From Rosellinia necatrix (lineage: Eukaryota > Ascomycota > Sordariomycetes > Xylariales > Xylariaceae): a stretch of DNA of 64,000 bases. The notes under the pieces are model-generated. The model saw nothing but the letters and a program-made list of their open reading frames with translations, made no database searches and was not told where the DNA came from. The DNA is taken from assembly GCA_021209875.1 (NCBI GenBank), contig JAGYVD010000010.1, positions 2,914,001 through 2,978,000 of the forward strand. Reading direction: 5' to 3'. Positions 11,167 to 22,300 of the stretch are shown here, in pieces. A program made the position numbers and the translations under genes. The first letter of the stretch is position 1. The number at the start of each line of letters is the position of its first letter.

Positions 11167-12219
11167 TCATTTTACCGCCCGTTTAATAATGTTACCACTA
11201 ACACCGGCCTTCAACTTATCCAGAGCCGCATTTAAACCTTCTAAACCGCCACTCTCGACTGGAATAGCCGGGCTGGGAATAATTGAGCCCGACTCCAGGC
11301 CCTTTTGCAGCCACTCGTGGAAAGCACTTATGCATATGCGAATTTCTTACCGCCTCGTCCGAAGGTGGAAAATTGAATATGATCTCCGTCTTGTCGAGCG
11401 TTGGGTGGTCCGGCCGAAGAACAGGCGAATGAACGACTCTAGTCACCGCATCCCCCTTTGTCTGCCTAAGCACCGCCAATACCGGCTCTAGAGAGCCGTC
11501 GACGATGCCATGTGCGGTTCGCAAAGTTGACGCCGTCCGCCTTGGCCGAGCCGACAATCTGTGCAGCCACGTCGCTCGCTTGATAGTCGAAGACGGCGTG
11601 CGCTCCGAGTTTCTTGAGGTACTGGTGGTGTTGGGGGCTAGTGGTGGCGTACGCGGTGAATGCCAGGATCTTGGCGGATTGGATGGCGAAGGTGCCAACG
11701 CTGCTGGCTCCGCCCCAGATCAAAACAGCCTCTTTATTCTGAGGGGTGTATCTCGTGTCAAGCGATATGCCGATCGTGAGTCCAGGATGTCAACGCGGTC
11801 ATGAACGCTAGGGGCAAGATGGCGCCCCTCCCGAATGAGAGCGCACGTGGGAGTGAAATCATGCCCTCTGCTTGCACTAATACGTATTTCTGGAAAGCGC
11901 CGTAGTCGGCGGCGCCGTTATTGTAGAAAGAGGTCGCGAGAGCGATCGCTCGCACCCCGGGCGACAACCCCGTGGCTACAGCCGAGCCAACCTTGGCGAC
12001 GATGCCGGAGGCGTCCGCGCCGAGCACGGCCGGATACACGGGCACTAGTGGAAAGCCTATATCGCGCTGGGCACAGTCGACAGGGTTTAAGGCGACGGCC
12101 TTGATCTCGACGAGAATTTCATTTGGACCTGGCTCAGGGGTGACGCGCTCGATCACAGACAGTCGACTGCCCTCTTGCAGGATGACAGCGGCCTGGTGTG
12201 TCCTGGCCGGGGTAGGCAT
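11167..12219 (-). pseudogene. TOXD-like zinc-type alcohol dehydrogenase / enoyl reductase (MDR family), three frameshifts
   Basis: NAD(P)H-dependent medium-chain reductase without introns. The start is the ATG at 12219 (MPTPARTHQAAVILQ). The N-terminal GroES-like part has VEIKAVALNPVDCAQRDIG and YPAVLGADASGIV. The cofactor fold has WGGASSVGTFAIQSAK and SPQHHQYLKKLGAHAVFDY. The C-terminus has FHEWLQKGLESGSIIPSP and LDKLKAGVSGNIIKRAVK followed by TGA at 11169-11167. These blocks lie in three different shifts of the frame. One extra base is needed near 11776-11780, another near 11514-11519, and a third near the T run 11321-11324. Without the extra bases the product would be about 349 residues, the normal size. 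All three are +1 changes, so the gene is either decayed or mis-assembled. Family members act as trans-enoyl reductases in polyketide pathways or as general quinone/enone reductases; no synthase is seen nearby. Confidence 0.8.
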
Positions 12220-13409
12220 TAGCCATGTATGCGCTTCAGTCAAGTATTAAGTGAGCAGGATAAGGAGGCTTATACCGGTCGTGATAGACAAGATCCGCAC
12301 GAGATATGGGTATTAAAGCCAAGTGGCCCAGCCGCATCACTCGGTCTATATAATATACTACAGAGCAGCATCCTTACAATTTTAAATCTAAACTCCTGAA
12401 CTACCTGCAATCAGTCTAGCCATTGCATAAGGAGGCTCAAGTTTCAACCCGATTGCGGGGAGTGTTATCCCGTGGTCGAGTTGCAGAGTTTAGGCGTTCA
12501 GTACGGGGCAAGAAGACGGAGAGAGAGGACCGGGGTGAATACGTTAGTTCCTATCCCCGCGCCTTACGCCGGGGCAGTAGTTTCGTTGAGGGCTTCCCTA
12601 TCTAGCACTTCCAAGATTTCAGAACCTTCACGTCTTAAGGACGGGGGCCCATGAAGTAACACCTTCTAGCATGATTGGGGGGCCGTGACTAAGGAGCCAT
12701 GAAGTACTTTGGAGGAATAATTGTCGTGGACTTGTAGGATGATATAATGACATAGTGTACTATCTTTCTCATCGTGAAAATGGATACATCCAAGTTGGGT
12801 GAGGGAATTCATAATACTGCATTGGGCTCATCATTTCGTGCCACTCTCACTTTCTAGTTGAGGATTATTAACGGTCTTGGCATCTATCTACCTATCTAAG
12901 GTCGAATAGACTTCGGTGACCCAAGGACATAAAATAAAGCCTTGGAAGTCTACTACTTTTAGCCTATCAATGTTGTCATTATCTCATCTAAACTGTACTC
13001 TAAGCCTTATCTGTGGGCTTGGTGGGGGAACCCTGGACATGAGATGAGGGGCACTGACAAGATGGAGGGGTGAAATAAGACGGGAGAAATCATGTACCAG
13101 GTATACTCTGGGGAAGAAATGCAAAGAAAGGCCCAGGAGAGACTATAGGAAAAAAGAAAGTATTTTTGCATTTCTCTTGATAACTTATATTAGTAACGCT
13201 TTTATACGTTTCCCTCATTCCACCCTCGGGCACCCCAACGCGACCTGGTAGGACGGCCACACTGCCGGTATGAATTTTATACTCGCCGTCACGTAGTTCT
13301 TTCTCATTAACTCGCCTGTCAAGCGAACTTAATATCTTATATGATTACCTAGGTAGTTCAGTCGGTACAAGGCCTTATCATCACCCTCCAGAGTGGACTG
13401 GATACCGCG
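12220..13409. other. Divergent spacer between oxidoreductase and nickel permease
   Basis: About 1.2 kb with no supported gene. Open frames near 12423-12654 lack homology that I can recognise. An AT-rich TATATAATATAC stretch near 12346-12359 is a possible promoter element for the oxidoreductase. Confidence 0.35.
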
Positions 13410-14649
13410 ATGCCTCGACCACGAGCCTGCCGTCTTCCGGCTCTGCCTGGGCGCCTCAGAGCCCTCCCGGCCCCGGTCCTATACATAATACTCCTCCTAC
13501 TCATAGTCAACGCCATCGTCTGGGCTGCCGTGGCCGTTGTCCTACACTTCAATCCGGCGTTAGTTGGGTCTGCGGTGCTCTCATATACGCTGGGGCTTAG
13601 GCACGCGCTGGATGCGGATCACATCGCCGCGATCGATTTAATGACGCGGCGACTGATCGCGTCGGGCCAGCGGCCCGTGACCGTCGGTACGTTCTTCAGC
13701 CTCGGGCACTCGACCATCGTCATCGTCACATGCATCGTAGTCGCGGCGACGGCCGGGGCGTTGCGTGAGCGCTTCGAGAGCTTCCAGTACATCGGCGGCA
13801 TCATCGGCACGAGCGTCAGCGCCGCCGTCCTGATCCTGCTCTGCATAGGGAATGGGTGGGTGTTGTATCGCCTCGTGGGTAGGCTGCGCGATGTGCTCCG
13901 GGAGCCCGACCCGCATGGCCCGGGGAACGGCGGCGGCGACGGGTCCGAGTATGCGGGCGACGACTCGGCAGTGCGCGACCTGCAGCTCGATGGCCCGGGG
14001 TTCCTGACCAACATGCTGCGCGGGCTCTTCCGGGTCATCGACCGGCCCTGGAAGATGTATCCCCTGGGAGTCTTGTTCGGGTTGGGGTTTGATACTAGCT
14101 CCGAAATCGCCATTCTCGGCATCGCCAGCGTGCAAGGCGCACAGGGAACTAGTCTCTGGATTATTCTCATCTTTCCTCTGTTGTTCACTGGTAAGCTAGA
14201 ACCCGACTCGTCCCAACACATGCCAGTTCTCTCCACCCCTTGTCACTCAGGCACTGACCAAGACCCCAGCTGGCATGTGTCTGGTGGACACAACGGACGG
14301 CGCGCTCATGATGACGCTGTATATCTCGAAAGCATTTGCGCGGGACAAGGTGGCCATCCTATACTACTCCATAGTCCTCACTGGAATTACGGTCGTTGTA
14401 TCCGCCTTCATTGGCATAATCCAGATTCTCTCATTGGTGCAGCACGTGCGCGAACCACAAGGAAGCTTCTGGGACGGGCTCACCGTAATTGGAGACCATT
14501 ACGAGATTGTCGGGGCCGCCATCGTCGGCGTCTTTGCTCTAGCAGGGATAGGATCGGTGATCATATATCAACCCTGGAGACGAAGAATGGAGAGGCTTCG
14601 GGTCCAGAGGATCCCTTCAGACCCCCCCTCTGGTACCTTTGACGGCTAG
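13410..14649 (+). CDS. nic1: High-affinity nickel permease (NiCoT family, Nic1-like)
   Basis: Imports Ni2+ (or Co2+) across the membrane, in fungi chiefly to supply urease. Two exons: 13410-14190 and 14270-14649, with a 79-nt intron (GTAAGC donor, CCCAG acceptor), giving 386 residues. The NiCoT signature is present: LGLRHALDADHIAAID (HX4DH motif, residues 65-71), FFSLGHSTIVI, and LGFDTSSEIAI. Further family blocks follow the intron: AGMCLVDTTDGALM. Seven or eight hydrophobic segments are visible, with a hydrophilic Gly/Asp-rich loop around residues 165-190. The ATG at 13410 is the first in frame and is followed by a basic N-terminus (MPRPRACRLP). It is convergent with the calpain gene. The amidase nearby also yields ammonia, but a functional link to nickel or urease is only a guess. 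Confidence 0.9.
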
Positions 14650-14927
14650 GCAGTCAGTGTAAGACATCGTATAACGGATACAGAGCGATTGATTGTGAAA
14701 CGAGGGCGTCTAAGTAGAATGAAGAGTGTATGTTATGTGGTATTCGTACACCGCTATCTATATAAGATGCCGAAAACAACGCACGCTCAGCCACTCCGCT
14801 CATGCTATATTGCCCGAACCGTTACCAAACCAAGTATAACGTTCCTCATCAATGCTCTAGTAGTTTAAAATCGCCGGATCCTATTTAAATGCACAAATAT
14901 TGGCACAACATGAGAAGGGACTGTCAG

Positions 14928-17900
14928 TTATGGTGACTGGAGGCTGCAGTCCGTCGTGGAATCCGGTGTATCGATGGGCGTCGAATCCGTCGAGTCAGTG
15001 ATGTCCGACTTGGCGGCATCCACCGCATCTCCCTCGCCATTGTTGTCCTCTTCATCCGGGTCTTCCTCCGTGTCGGCGACATTCCCGTCATCCACTGCGT
15101 CGTCGTTATTCTCCGCATCCTCGATCTTTGGGTCCTCGGCCGTCTTCTCTTCGGCTTTCTTCGCTTCATCGACCACCATCTTCTGCTTGGGTACGGCAGT
15201 GCCGCCGACAATCTCAAATTCGTCTGTAGCCTTATCTGATTCTTTTGGTGTTTCGCGTTCACCACCGGCATTCATCTGGGCGTTGTCAATATCAGCAGCG
15301 CCTTTTTCGCCCATGCCACCCTCGGCAAGGTCGCCACCTTCAATGACAACCCGCAAATCTAGGTCTTTGTCCTTTGAATAGACCCGGAACCCGACGATAC
15401 AAATGGCGTTCCACGGGTCAGGAAGGGCAGACTCTCCGTCCGTCTCCACCGTCTCTGTAGTGGTAGTGGGCGCGGGTGCCGGGGTGGCCATTCTGGGCTT
15501 CTTAGACATGTCATCCGACGAGTAAAGCAACTCGAAATCTTCGATGGGGCTGTCAGATGAATCGCAGTCTGACGAGTATGCTGGCGCGGCCGCAGCCGTA
15601 GACTTTTCTTGTGCTGCGTCAGGCCCCGGGGTCGGCTCGGATGCCGTGTCGCTAGGGACGGGATCTGATGCCTTCTTTTCTTCCTTTTCTTCCTTCTCTT
15701 CCTTTCCTTCCTTTCCTTCCTTCTCTTCCTTCTCTTCCATTTCTTCCTTCTTTCCCTTTTCTTTCTCTTCCCCTTTCTCGCTACTTTCCTTTTTAGGGTC
15801 TGATTCCTCGCTCTTAGGTGGAGCTTGCTGGCCATCAGAAGGATTAGATTCTGCAGAGGAGTCAGGCTTGCTAGAGTCTGTTTGACTGCTCTTGTCCTCA
15901 CCACGCTGCGGCGTATCGGTTTGGACAGCCGCGTCCTTGGGCTGCTCGTCTTCTTTCTTTTTGCGCTCAGATTCCTCTTTCTCATCCTGCTTCTTCTTCT
16001 CAGCCGCCTCCGCCTCCTCCTTTGCCTTTCTCTTTGCCTCTTCGGCCTCCCGTCGCCTGTTGCGCTTCTCTTGATTCTTCTTCGTTTGTTTCTTGGTGAT
16101 CTCTCGGTTTAGGTGACGCTTCTCCCACATCTTCCGGCGCTCCTCCATACGAGATAGGCTGGCTTTGTTCTGGTCTGACTTCTTGCGAAGACTGGCAACT
16201 TGTTCAAGATGTGCAACCCCTTTGCTATGCGCTAAATCATAGGCATAACCAACCTGGGCGAATTTATCATTCTCTTCTCGCTTGCGACATTCGCGTTTGA
16301 CGATATCTTCGATCGATAGCATCTCAGTGTCTCTCTCGGCAACGATACTAAGGAATACTGAGTAGTTTCCAGGATCCAGTGAGGGGATCTCAATCGACAC
16401 TGAGCGGTTCATTAGATAGTTGCCATGGGACCTGACGACATAATCTTCACTGCCAGGTCGGCCTTGTTCGTGTACACGAAAATGAAGTCGAAAGGTATAC
16501 TGTCCGCGGAGGCCCTTGTAGTACCGGCTATCAAGCTGCTGGAGCACGAGAACGAGAGGAGACTCCTTCGTCAGCTTGAAGTGAAACTTTTCATTCCACT
16601 GTGGCTTCCAGGGCACCTCCACGCCAATCCACCGCTGGGAACATTGCCAGTCTGGGTCCCGGAAGAGGCGAGTCCGGTCGAAATGTTGATATTTCTCCAC
16701 CATGTCTTCAAACCGTATCCAAAAGACTGAATCGTTCCCGAACTGGTGGCCTAGCTCTTCCTTGACATCCTGGTTCCACTCCTTCGACCCATCCGACCAC
16801 GGCCCTTCCCAGATCCCTTTTCGAATCTTCCCCCAAGGATTCCTGTGGTGCATTAGAATAGAATCAAGTACGGGGAAGGCTCGTAAATCTTACCGAAGCT
16901 TGACTAGCCTCTCGCCACTCTTTAGTGTCCGGGCATCCATGACGACGTACGCATGACCCTCGCGTATGCCATTACGATCCCCATAACCAGGGTCCAGTAG
17001 ACCAGTTGAACAACCGAACGAAAATTCCTGATTGACTTTGCTCACTTCGTTCTCCCAGAATTCGTCAAGGTCCAGGATATCTGATGCCAAAAGCTCAGTG
17101 GTTACACCACCAGTGAGATCTTCCAGTCCCTCTCCGATCCAGCCACCAGCCAACGAACCAAAATCACCATGAGCTTTGGCATACGCCTTCTCATACAAGG
17201 CAACCCAGGTTTCGTTCTGGTTTTTGCACTGCCCAAAGAAGAGAGCCTTGGAACCGGTCTGGTATGTCTTGCGGTAGTCCTTCTCGGGGCTTTCGCGGTC
17301 GATCTGGTTCATGAGGTCGCGCTGCATGCTAGGGGAATCCCAATTCGGGGACGTCAGGTAGAGTTTGTCGTCGACAATAGAGTAAATCCATTCCCCATCC
17401 CGATAAAAGACGAAGCCGTAGATCCCGACGCCTATACGCACTCATTAGAATAACTGTTCGGCTGCGTTTTGCTTAGACCACGACCGACTTACGAGTATCA
17501 TACTCAACGCACACACGTTCGACTGCCCCTTCCACATTGGCCAGTGCACTGAGGCTCGCGATAAACCAGCAGTCGCCGAGACCACCTTGTTTGATGTCCG
17601 ACCCATCGATGTCTTTTAGAAACGTCGCCTTCTCAAAGATTTCATGGACACGTTTGACCGCTTTAGGGACGGATGTGATTGTGCTATAGCGGGTGCTGGA
17701 CATGTCAAACTTGGTAGAGCCCAGATAATTTAGACAATTCCCCCTGGCCATCTTCAGGTCCCAGTCCTGCAAGTCATTATTAGCCCGTGGTCACGCCCAG
17801 CGAAACATGCGATCACCCCTCTTGTAATGCGGAGCGGAATCAGCAACCTACAAGATCGAACCCAGGATCCCTATATCGTGTATTGACTCGTCTGCACTCT

Positions 17901-18253
17901 TGGATAATCTTCTTGACTCTGCGCGAGCACTCCTCTCGTGCACGCTCATACCCCGCCGAGAGTGACTCGTTGGGCTTTCCCGGGGTGCTTGGCAAAGGTA
18001 CCGGATCGAACGGCAAGACAGAGAGCGCCTTTGTGTACTTCTTGCTCGCAAATCGTCTCCATATTTTGTTGATGCTTTGTTGCGGAGGTGGCTTCTTCTT
18101 CTTTTTCTTCTTTTGATTGGTGCTGCTGCTTGTGGTGGTGGTCGCCTTACGTGGTGGTTCGTCCGAATCGCTTGAGGAACTATACCCGAATCTATTGAGA
18201 TCCCGTTGGAGGGGGGGACGAGCCATGGCCGGCGGAGGCGGCTCGTCAGTCAT
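14928..18253 (-). CDS. Calpain-type cysteine protease with long charged C-terminal tail
   Basis: Intracellular papain-fold protease of family C2. Four exons, in coding order: 18253-17852, 17766-17493, 17431-16894, 16842-14928; 1042 residues. The N-terminus is low-complexity (Ser- and Lys-rich). The catalytic core follows, with the triad Cys200 in GGLGDCWFIASLSAL, His385 in REGHAYVVMDAR and Asn406 in VKLRNPWGK. HFDRTRLF and the following beta-rich stretch to about residue 600 fit a calpain C2-like (domain III) module. From about residue 620 the protein is a highly charged Lys/Glu coiled-coil-like tract, then an acidic Ser/Asp-rich tail with no EF-hand. The tail contains two short AVQTD/SSQTD-like repeats. 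It lacks an obvious MIT domain, so it is not clearly the pH-signalling PalB/Rim13 calpain. Start chosen at ATG 18253 because the in-frame codon upstream is GTG. Confidence 0.9.
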
Positions 18254-18783
18254 TGCGTTTAAAACCACACAAACTTGGGAAATAGGTCCCGAGGAGGACG
18301 GAGACTAGTTTACTGTATACATTAGCCCGCTTGTTCACCTCGGGTAGAGGTATCGCAACAGCCCGGCCGGCTGCCGATTGACCGCCATAAGTAATACAAG
18401 AAGTTCGGACGGTACCACTCACGGTTAATCTCAAGTGTGTGGCAATGTGTGAAGAGCTATAGAAGGGAAGGGGGTCCGGATATACGGTGGAACAGGGTAC
18501 GCAAGACCATGGGTTAGGTATATGAAGACGAAATAGAGGTATAGGTACTGGGAATGAAGCGGTAAGAAAGAAAAAAAAAAAAGGGGGGGGGGATTAAGTT
18601 CAAAAAAAGGATTAGGAAAGACGAAATGCATATGAGAGTTGATGACTCCCCAGGCAAACACCCGCCGTATTATATAAAAGGAACAGGATCACCGGACCCC
18701 TTCCAATACTTGTAAAGAGAGGTTGCCAAAGAGCATATGTACTATGTAGGTATGTAAGCCAATGGAGCCCCGTTCTGTCAGAC

Positions 18784-18890
18784 CCTGACACCTTCACCAC
18801 GGCTGAGTGGGACCCCTTAGGAGGCAACGTGGGGTCCTGATTTACCCCATCCCGAGTAGTTGATGGATCCTGACACCTTGAGCTGAGTGG
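18784..18890. repeat. Direct repeat enclosing a hairpin
   Basis: The block CCTGACACCTT...GCTGAGTGG occurs twice, at 18784-18810 and 18869-18890, with different inner spacing. Between the copies, GGACCCC (18810-18816) and GGGGTCC (18831-18837) are perfect inverted arms with a 14-nt loop. Function unknown. Confidence 0.5.
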
Positions 18891-19346
18891 CTTCGAATCA
18901 TGCAACATACAATGCATCGAGGAGCGGACCGGGCGAGTAGACGAGGCTCGATGGGGCGGGCATGCTAGAGGCAGTCAAGACGAATCACCAGACATGGGTT
19001 AGGATTGGCCTATGGAGCAGGTCGAGGACCCCGTCGTGCCCGTCCTCCAGGATCCGGCTGGGTCCACCGTCTGCAGAAGCCTGGAGATAGCAGCCGGTGT
19101 ATGCGGGCAGACCTACAGTGCTAGGATACAGGATGGCGCTCACCGCACAACACGGCACCGGGGACGAGTAGGACACGACATCGAAGATGGCGGGAGGGAG
19201 TCGGTCGTGCAGGATGTTCACATGGCCCAGTGCTCCCCTGCCCCAAGCCTTACTTGCACAACATCAAGCAAGGGATTCGCTCGGCATTTCCCCTGTCTTC
19301 TTGGAATATAAGCACGCGGTCTTGAGCTTTTCATGCTTTTCATGCA

Positions 19347-19373
19347 CCAGGTGCCCAATTCCTGAGCACCTGG
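19347..19373. repeat. Short inverted repeat
   Basis: CCAGGTGC (19347-19354) and GCACCTGG (19366-19373) form perfect 8-bp arms around an 11-nt loop. Just before it, CTTTTCATG is repeated in tandem. Function unknown. Confidence 0.45.
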
Positions 19374-22300
19374 GAGAGTGAGGCGACAAACAAGAGTCAG
19401 TTCTGCTATATCCATGTTTGGACCTTGCGCAGGCCACACTAATCACACTAATAAGGAAGGCCAGCGATGCCGGAGGTGGCACATGGCTCCCAAAGACCAT
19501 GACCCAGGAGCACACCAAGAGCACCCAAATCCAGGGGAGATCCAGGGTCTTCCCCGACTAACTTACGTCGATAGCTATTGGTGTGGACCCTGCTATTTGC
19601 ACTACATCGTCTAGGGCTGGCCAGGGTCCTAGTTACCGCTCTCCAAAATCCATCGCGGCACTTACTAGATAGTTAGTGTCAGCAAACATCCGCACATAGT
19701 GCGCTGTAGTTATTGTTTTGTACTGTGTTAAATACATACAGAGGAGAAGTGTAGGTAGAACCATCGCTAACCGTAGAGGCCACAAGCAGTTACATCAACG
19801 TAACTGAATATGGCCAGTCCGTAAGGTCCACTACCATGCCAGGTCGGCTATACGTAGTATGGAGGTATCTGGTGACAATGGACGTGGCTCCGAATGTGTC
19901 ATTCAAGTTCAAACATGTATAGGTATTTTGGTAGAGTATGGTGGCAAAAGATGTAGAGCAGGGTTGTGAGTGCGAAAATTTTGCGCAAGGTAAACACAAT
20001 TACTAAGACAAGAGACAATGGGCGTATAACAATTAGCAAAGCAAGGCAAACAACGGCCCAAGTTAGGATTCCAGGTTGATAAACGACGAAAAAGACCTTG
20101 AATTGGGAGGGTGACACTCGTTAAATCCGCCGTTTGGCCCTGCATTTGGCCCCCACTACTACTTGACCAGAAATTCCGACAGTTTTCGCTCGCATCTATA
20201 CAGACTATACAGTGCAGATATTTAGGGCTTCAAGCTACGTAGTGTAATGGACGCTGGTGCGCAATTCTGGTTGCCAAGAACTGTCAGATAACAATGATAG
20301 AGAAACCAACCATGTAAGTTAACTGTATACACTAGCCAAATACAGTAATAACATCATATCTCTCCCCGTGCTACACTACTAATCAGGGGTGCGAGTCAGC
20401 CAGCCATGGTGCTAAGAGATTTCGTACATGATATGATCGCTATCAAATTAGTGTTATAGAATAGAGAGGCGTTGAGAGGCACAGAGTACAGAATGTAGGT
20501 AGGCGGCACGCACTCTGTTGAACACGAGAGACGGGCACGGGAGCTAGTGCTGTAGCTCTGTAACCTCCAAGACGACGTTGATACGTGGGCGGATACGATA
20601 CCTCGAAGTAAGATAATAATCCTGTCCGCCAAGGTAGTGTGACAAAGCCTATATTGTAGGTAGTTTCTAACTATGTAAACATATCTTGTGCCAACTAAGC
20701 CACTTTGAATATCTGGCTCGTGGCGCAGAAAGGAAGAGGAGAGCAGTCGGGAGTGGGAGTTGGGTTGGTGGACATACACGATGCATACAACACCCTGGAG
20801 TTATATTACCTTGGCGACCCCAGTGTCAAGACTCCCAAGCAAATAATAGTACAAGTAACTAGGACGAATCTGTGGTGTTCATCCACTTTGATGTAACTTA
20901 CATTCTGTAGGTTAGAACAAGATCGATACGCAATTGAAATACTACATTGTACACTGGGTCACGACGCATCAGCCGGCCGGCCATTAGTGCGGATATTACA
21001 TTAGATGAGGCGACGCTTTCGATGTGCTGTTATTTCGATGTTCTGATCTTGATCCTCTGATCTTCTGATCTTCCCAGCTACGTACATCCAGCGAAGCGGA
21101 AAATACGGGTAATGAACTGCGAGGGATGGGTGTATTAGTAGAAGAGTCGACGCTTGACATGCCGTCTGACACCAACCACCGCATGTCAGAACGGTGCCAG
21201 GGCTCCTTTTCCACCCAGTGATCAGCTAAGCATCAAGCGTGCACATCCCGCCCACCGACCAGCGTGAATGGGGGGGACCCTTATTCCGCCCCTATCACAC
21301 CTGATCGCACCCCGATCTTCACAGCTGTCTCCCACATAGTGTATATACCCTACCTGCTCAGTACGCGTCGTGGTTCCAGACTCGGGCCCCCTCCCGATTC
21401 GACCTGTGTAGCTAGCGGCTACACACCTTATACACCCATCCGTGCATCGACCGGATTGGGCAAGATTGGCCTCTGTTTCTCGAAAGAGCTGATGTGCTAT
21501 GGACAGAATAGGTAGAGTTGCCTGATCGGCAACTTGTCACATCGCCGCTGGAGCGCCAAGACCCCATACTCTGTGACCGGTCCCAGTTCCAGGCCAGCAG
21601 GGTTGTCGGGCCTCCATCTCTCTACCCCATCCCAGTCCCCGAAAGCGCCGAAGAAAATAACCAGGAATAGCTGCAACGGCTTGCCGAAAACGGTGTGCCA
21701 TCAAGTACCACTCACCAGTCAGCTGATCATCCCACTCCAAACCTCCGACAGCCTTGAAAAACAGGTCGGGTCGTGGTCAGCTTATTACTATCAATCTTCG
21801 CTGCTCGGTTATAATTCGTGGCCCCCCAGAGACCCGAGTGAACACGATAATCCTTACCAACCGGGATGGTGAATCGGACCCGAAGATCTCATCAAAAGAT
21901 CATCCCCGGTTTTTGCGTCCACCGGTTTTGCCATGGATGTGTCGCCACGCGGTCGCCACCGCTCCAGCTAGCTGTCATCCCGTATTTCTTCTACCACCGT
22001 GTTGCTCGGATGATCAACACCCACGGGACAGATAAACTTGCTCTAGACGGGGCTCTAGACTTCGTCCAAGCGTCGCTACTCGTCTAATCGTTGATCCTCG
22101 TGTCCCCAATTTTTCATTTCAAGACTAGTTCTAGCAGATTCTATGCAGACAGAGAGCCCCAAAGTTTAGGAAAGGTTGATGCGCATTCCATGATTGAACC
22201 ACTGCCATATTAGTGTATGGCAGTTGACCAAAGAATATGCCAAATTTTGAAGATTACCAGCACGTTTATATCTAAATCAACCAACCTAGTCCAGGTCTAG

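Noticed and set aside
15544..16112. Ser- and Leu-rich + strand frames
   Set aside because: Antisense of the Lys/Glu-rich calpain tail.
20396..20779. 127-codon frame on the - strand
   Set aside because: No recognisable domain, no intron structure, and stop-free frames of this length occur by chance in this desert.
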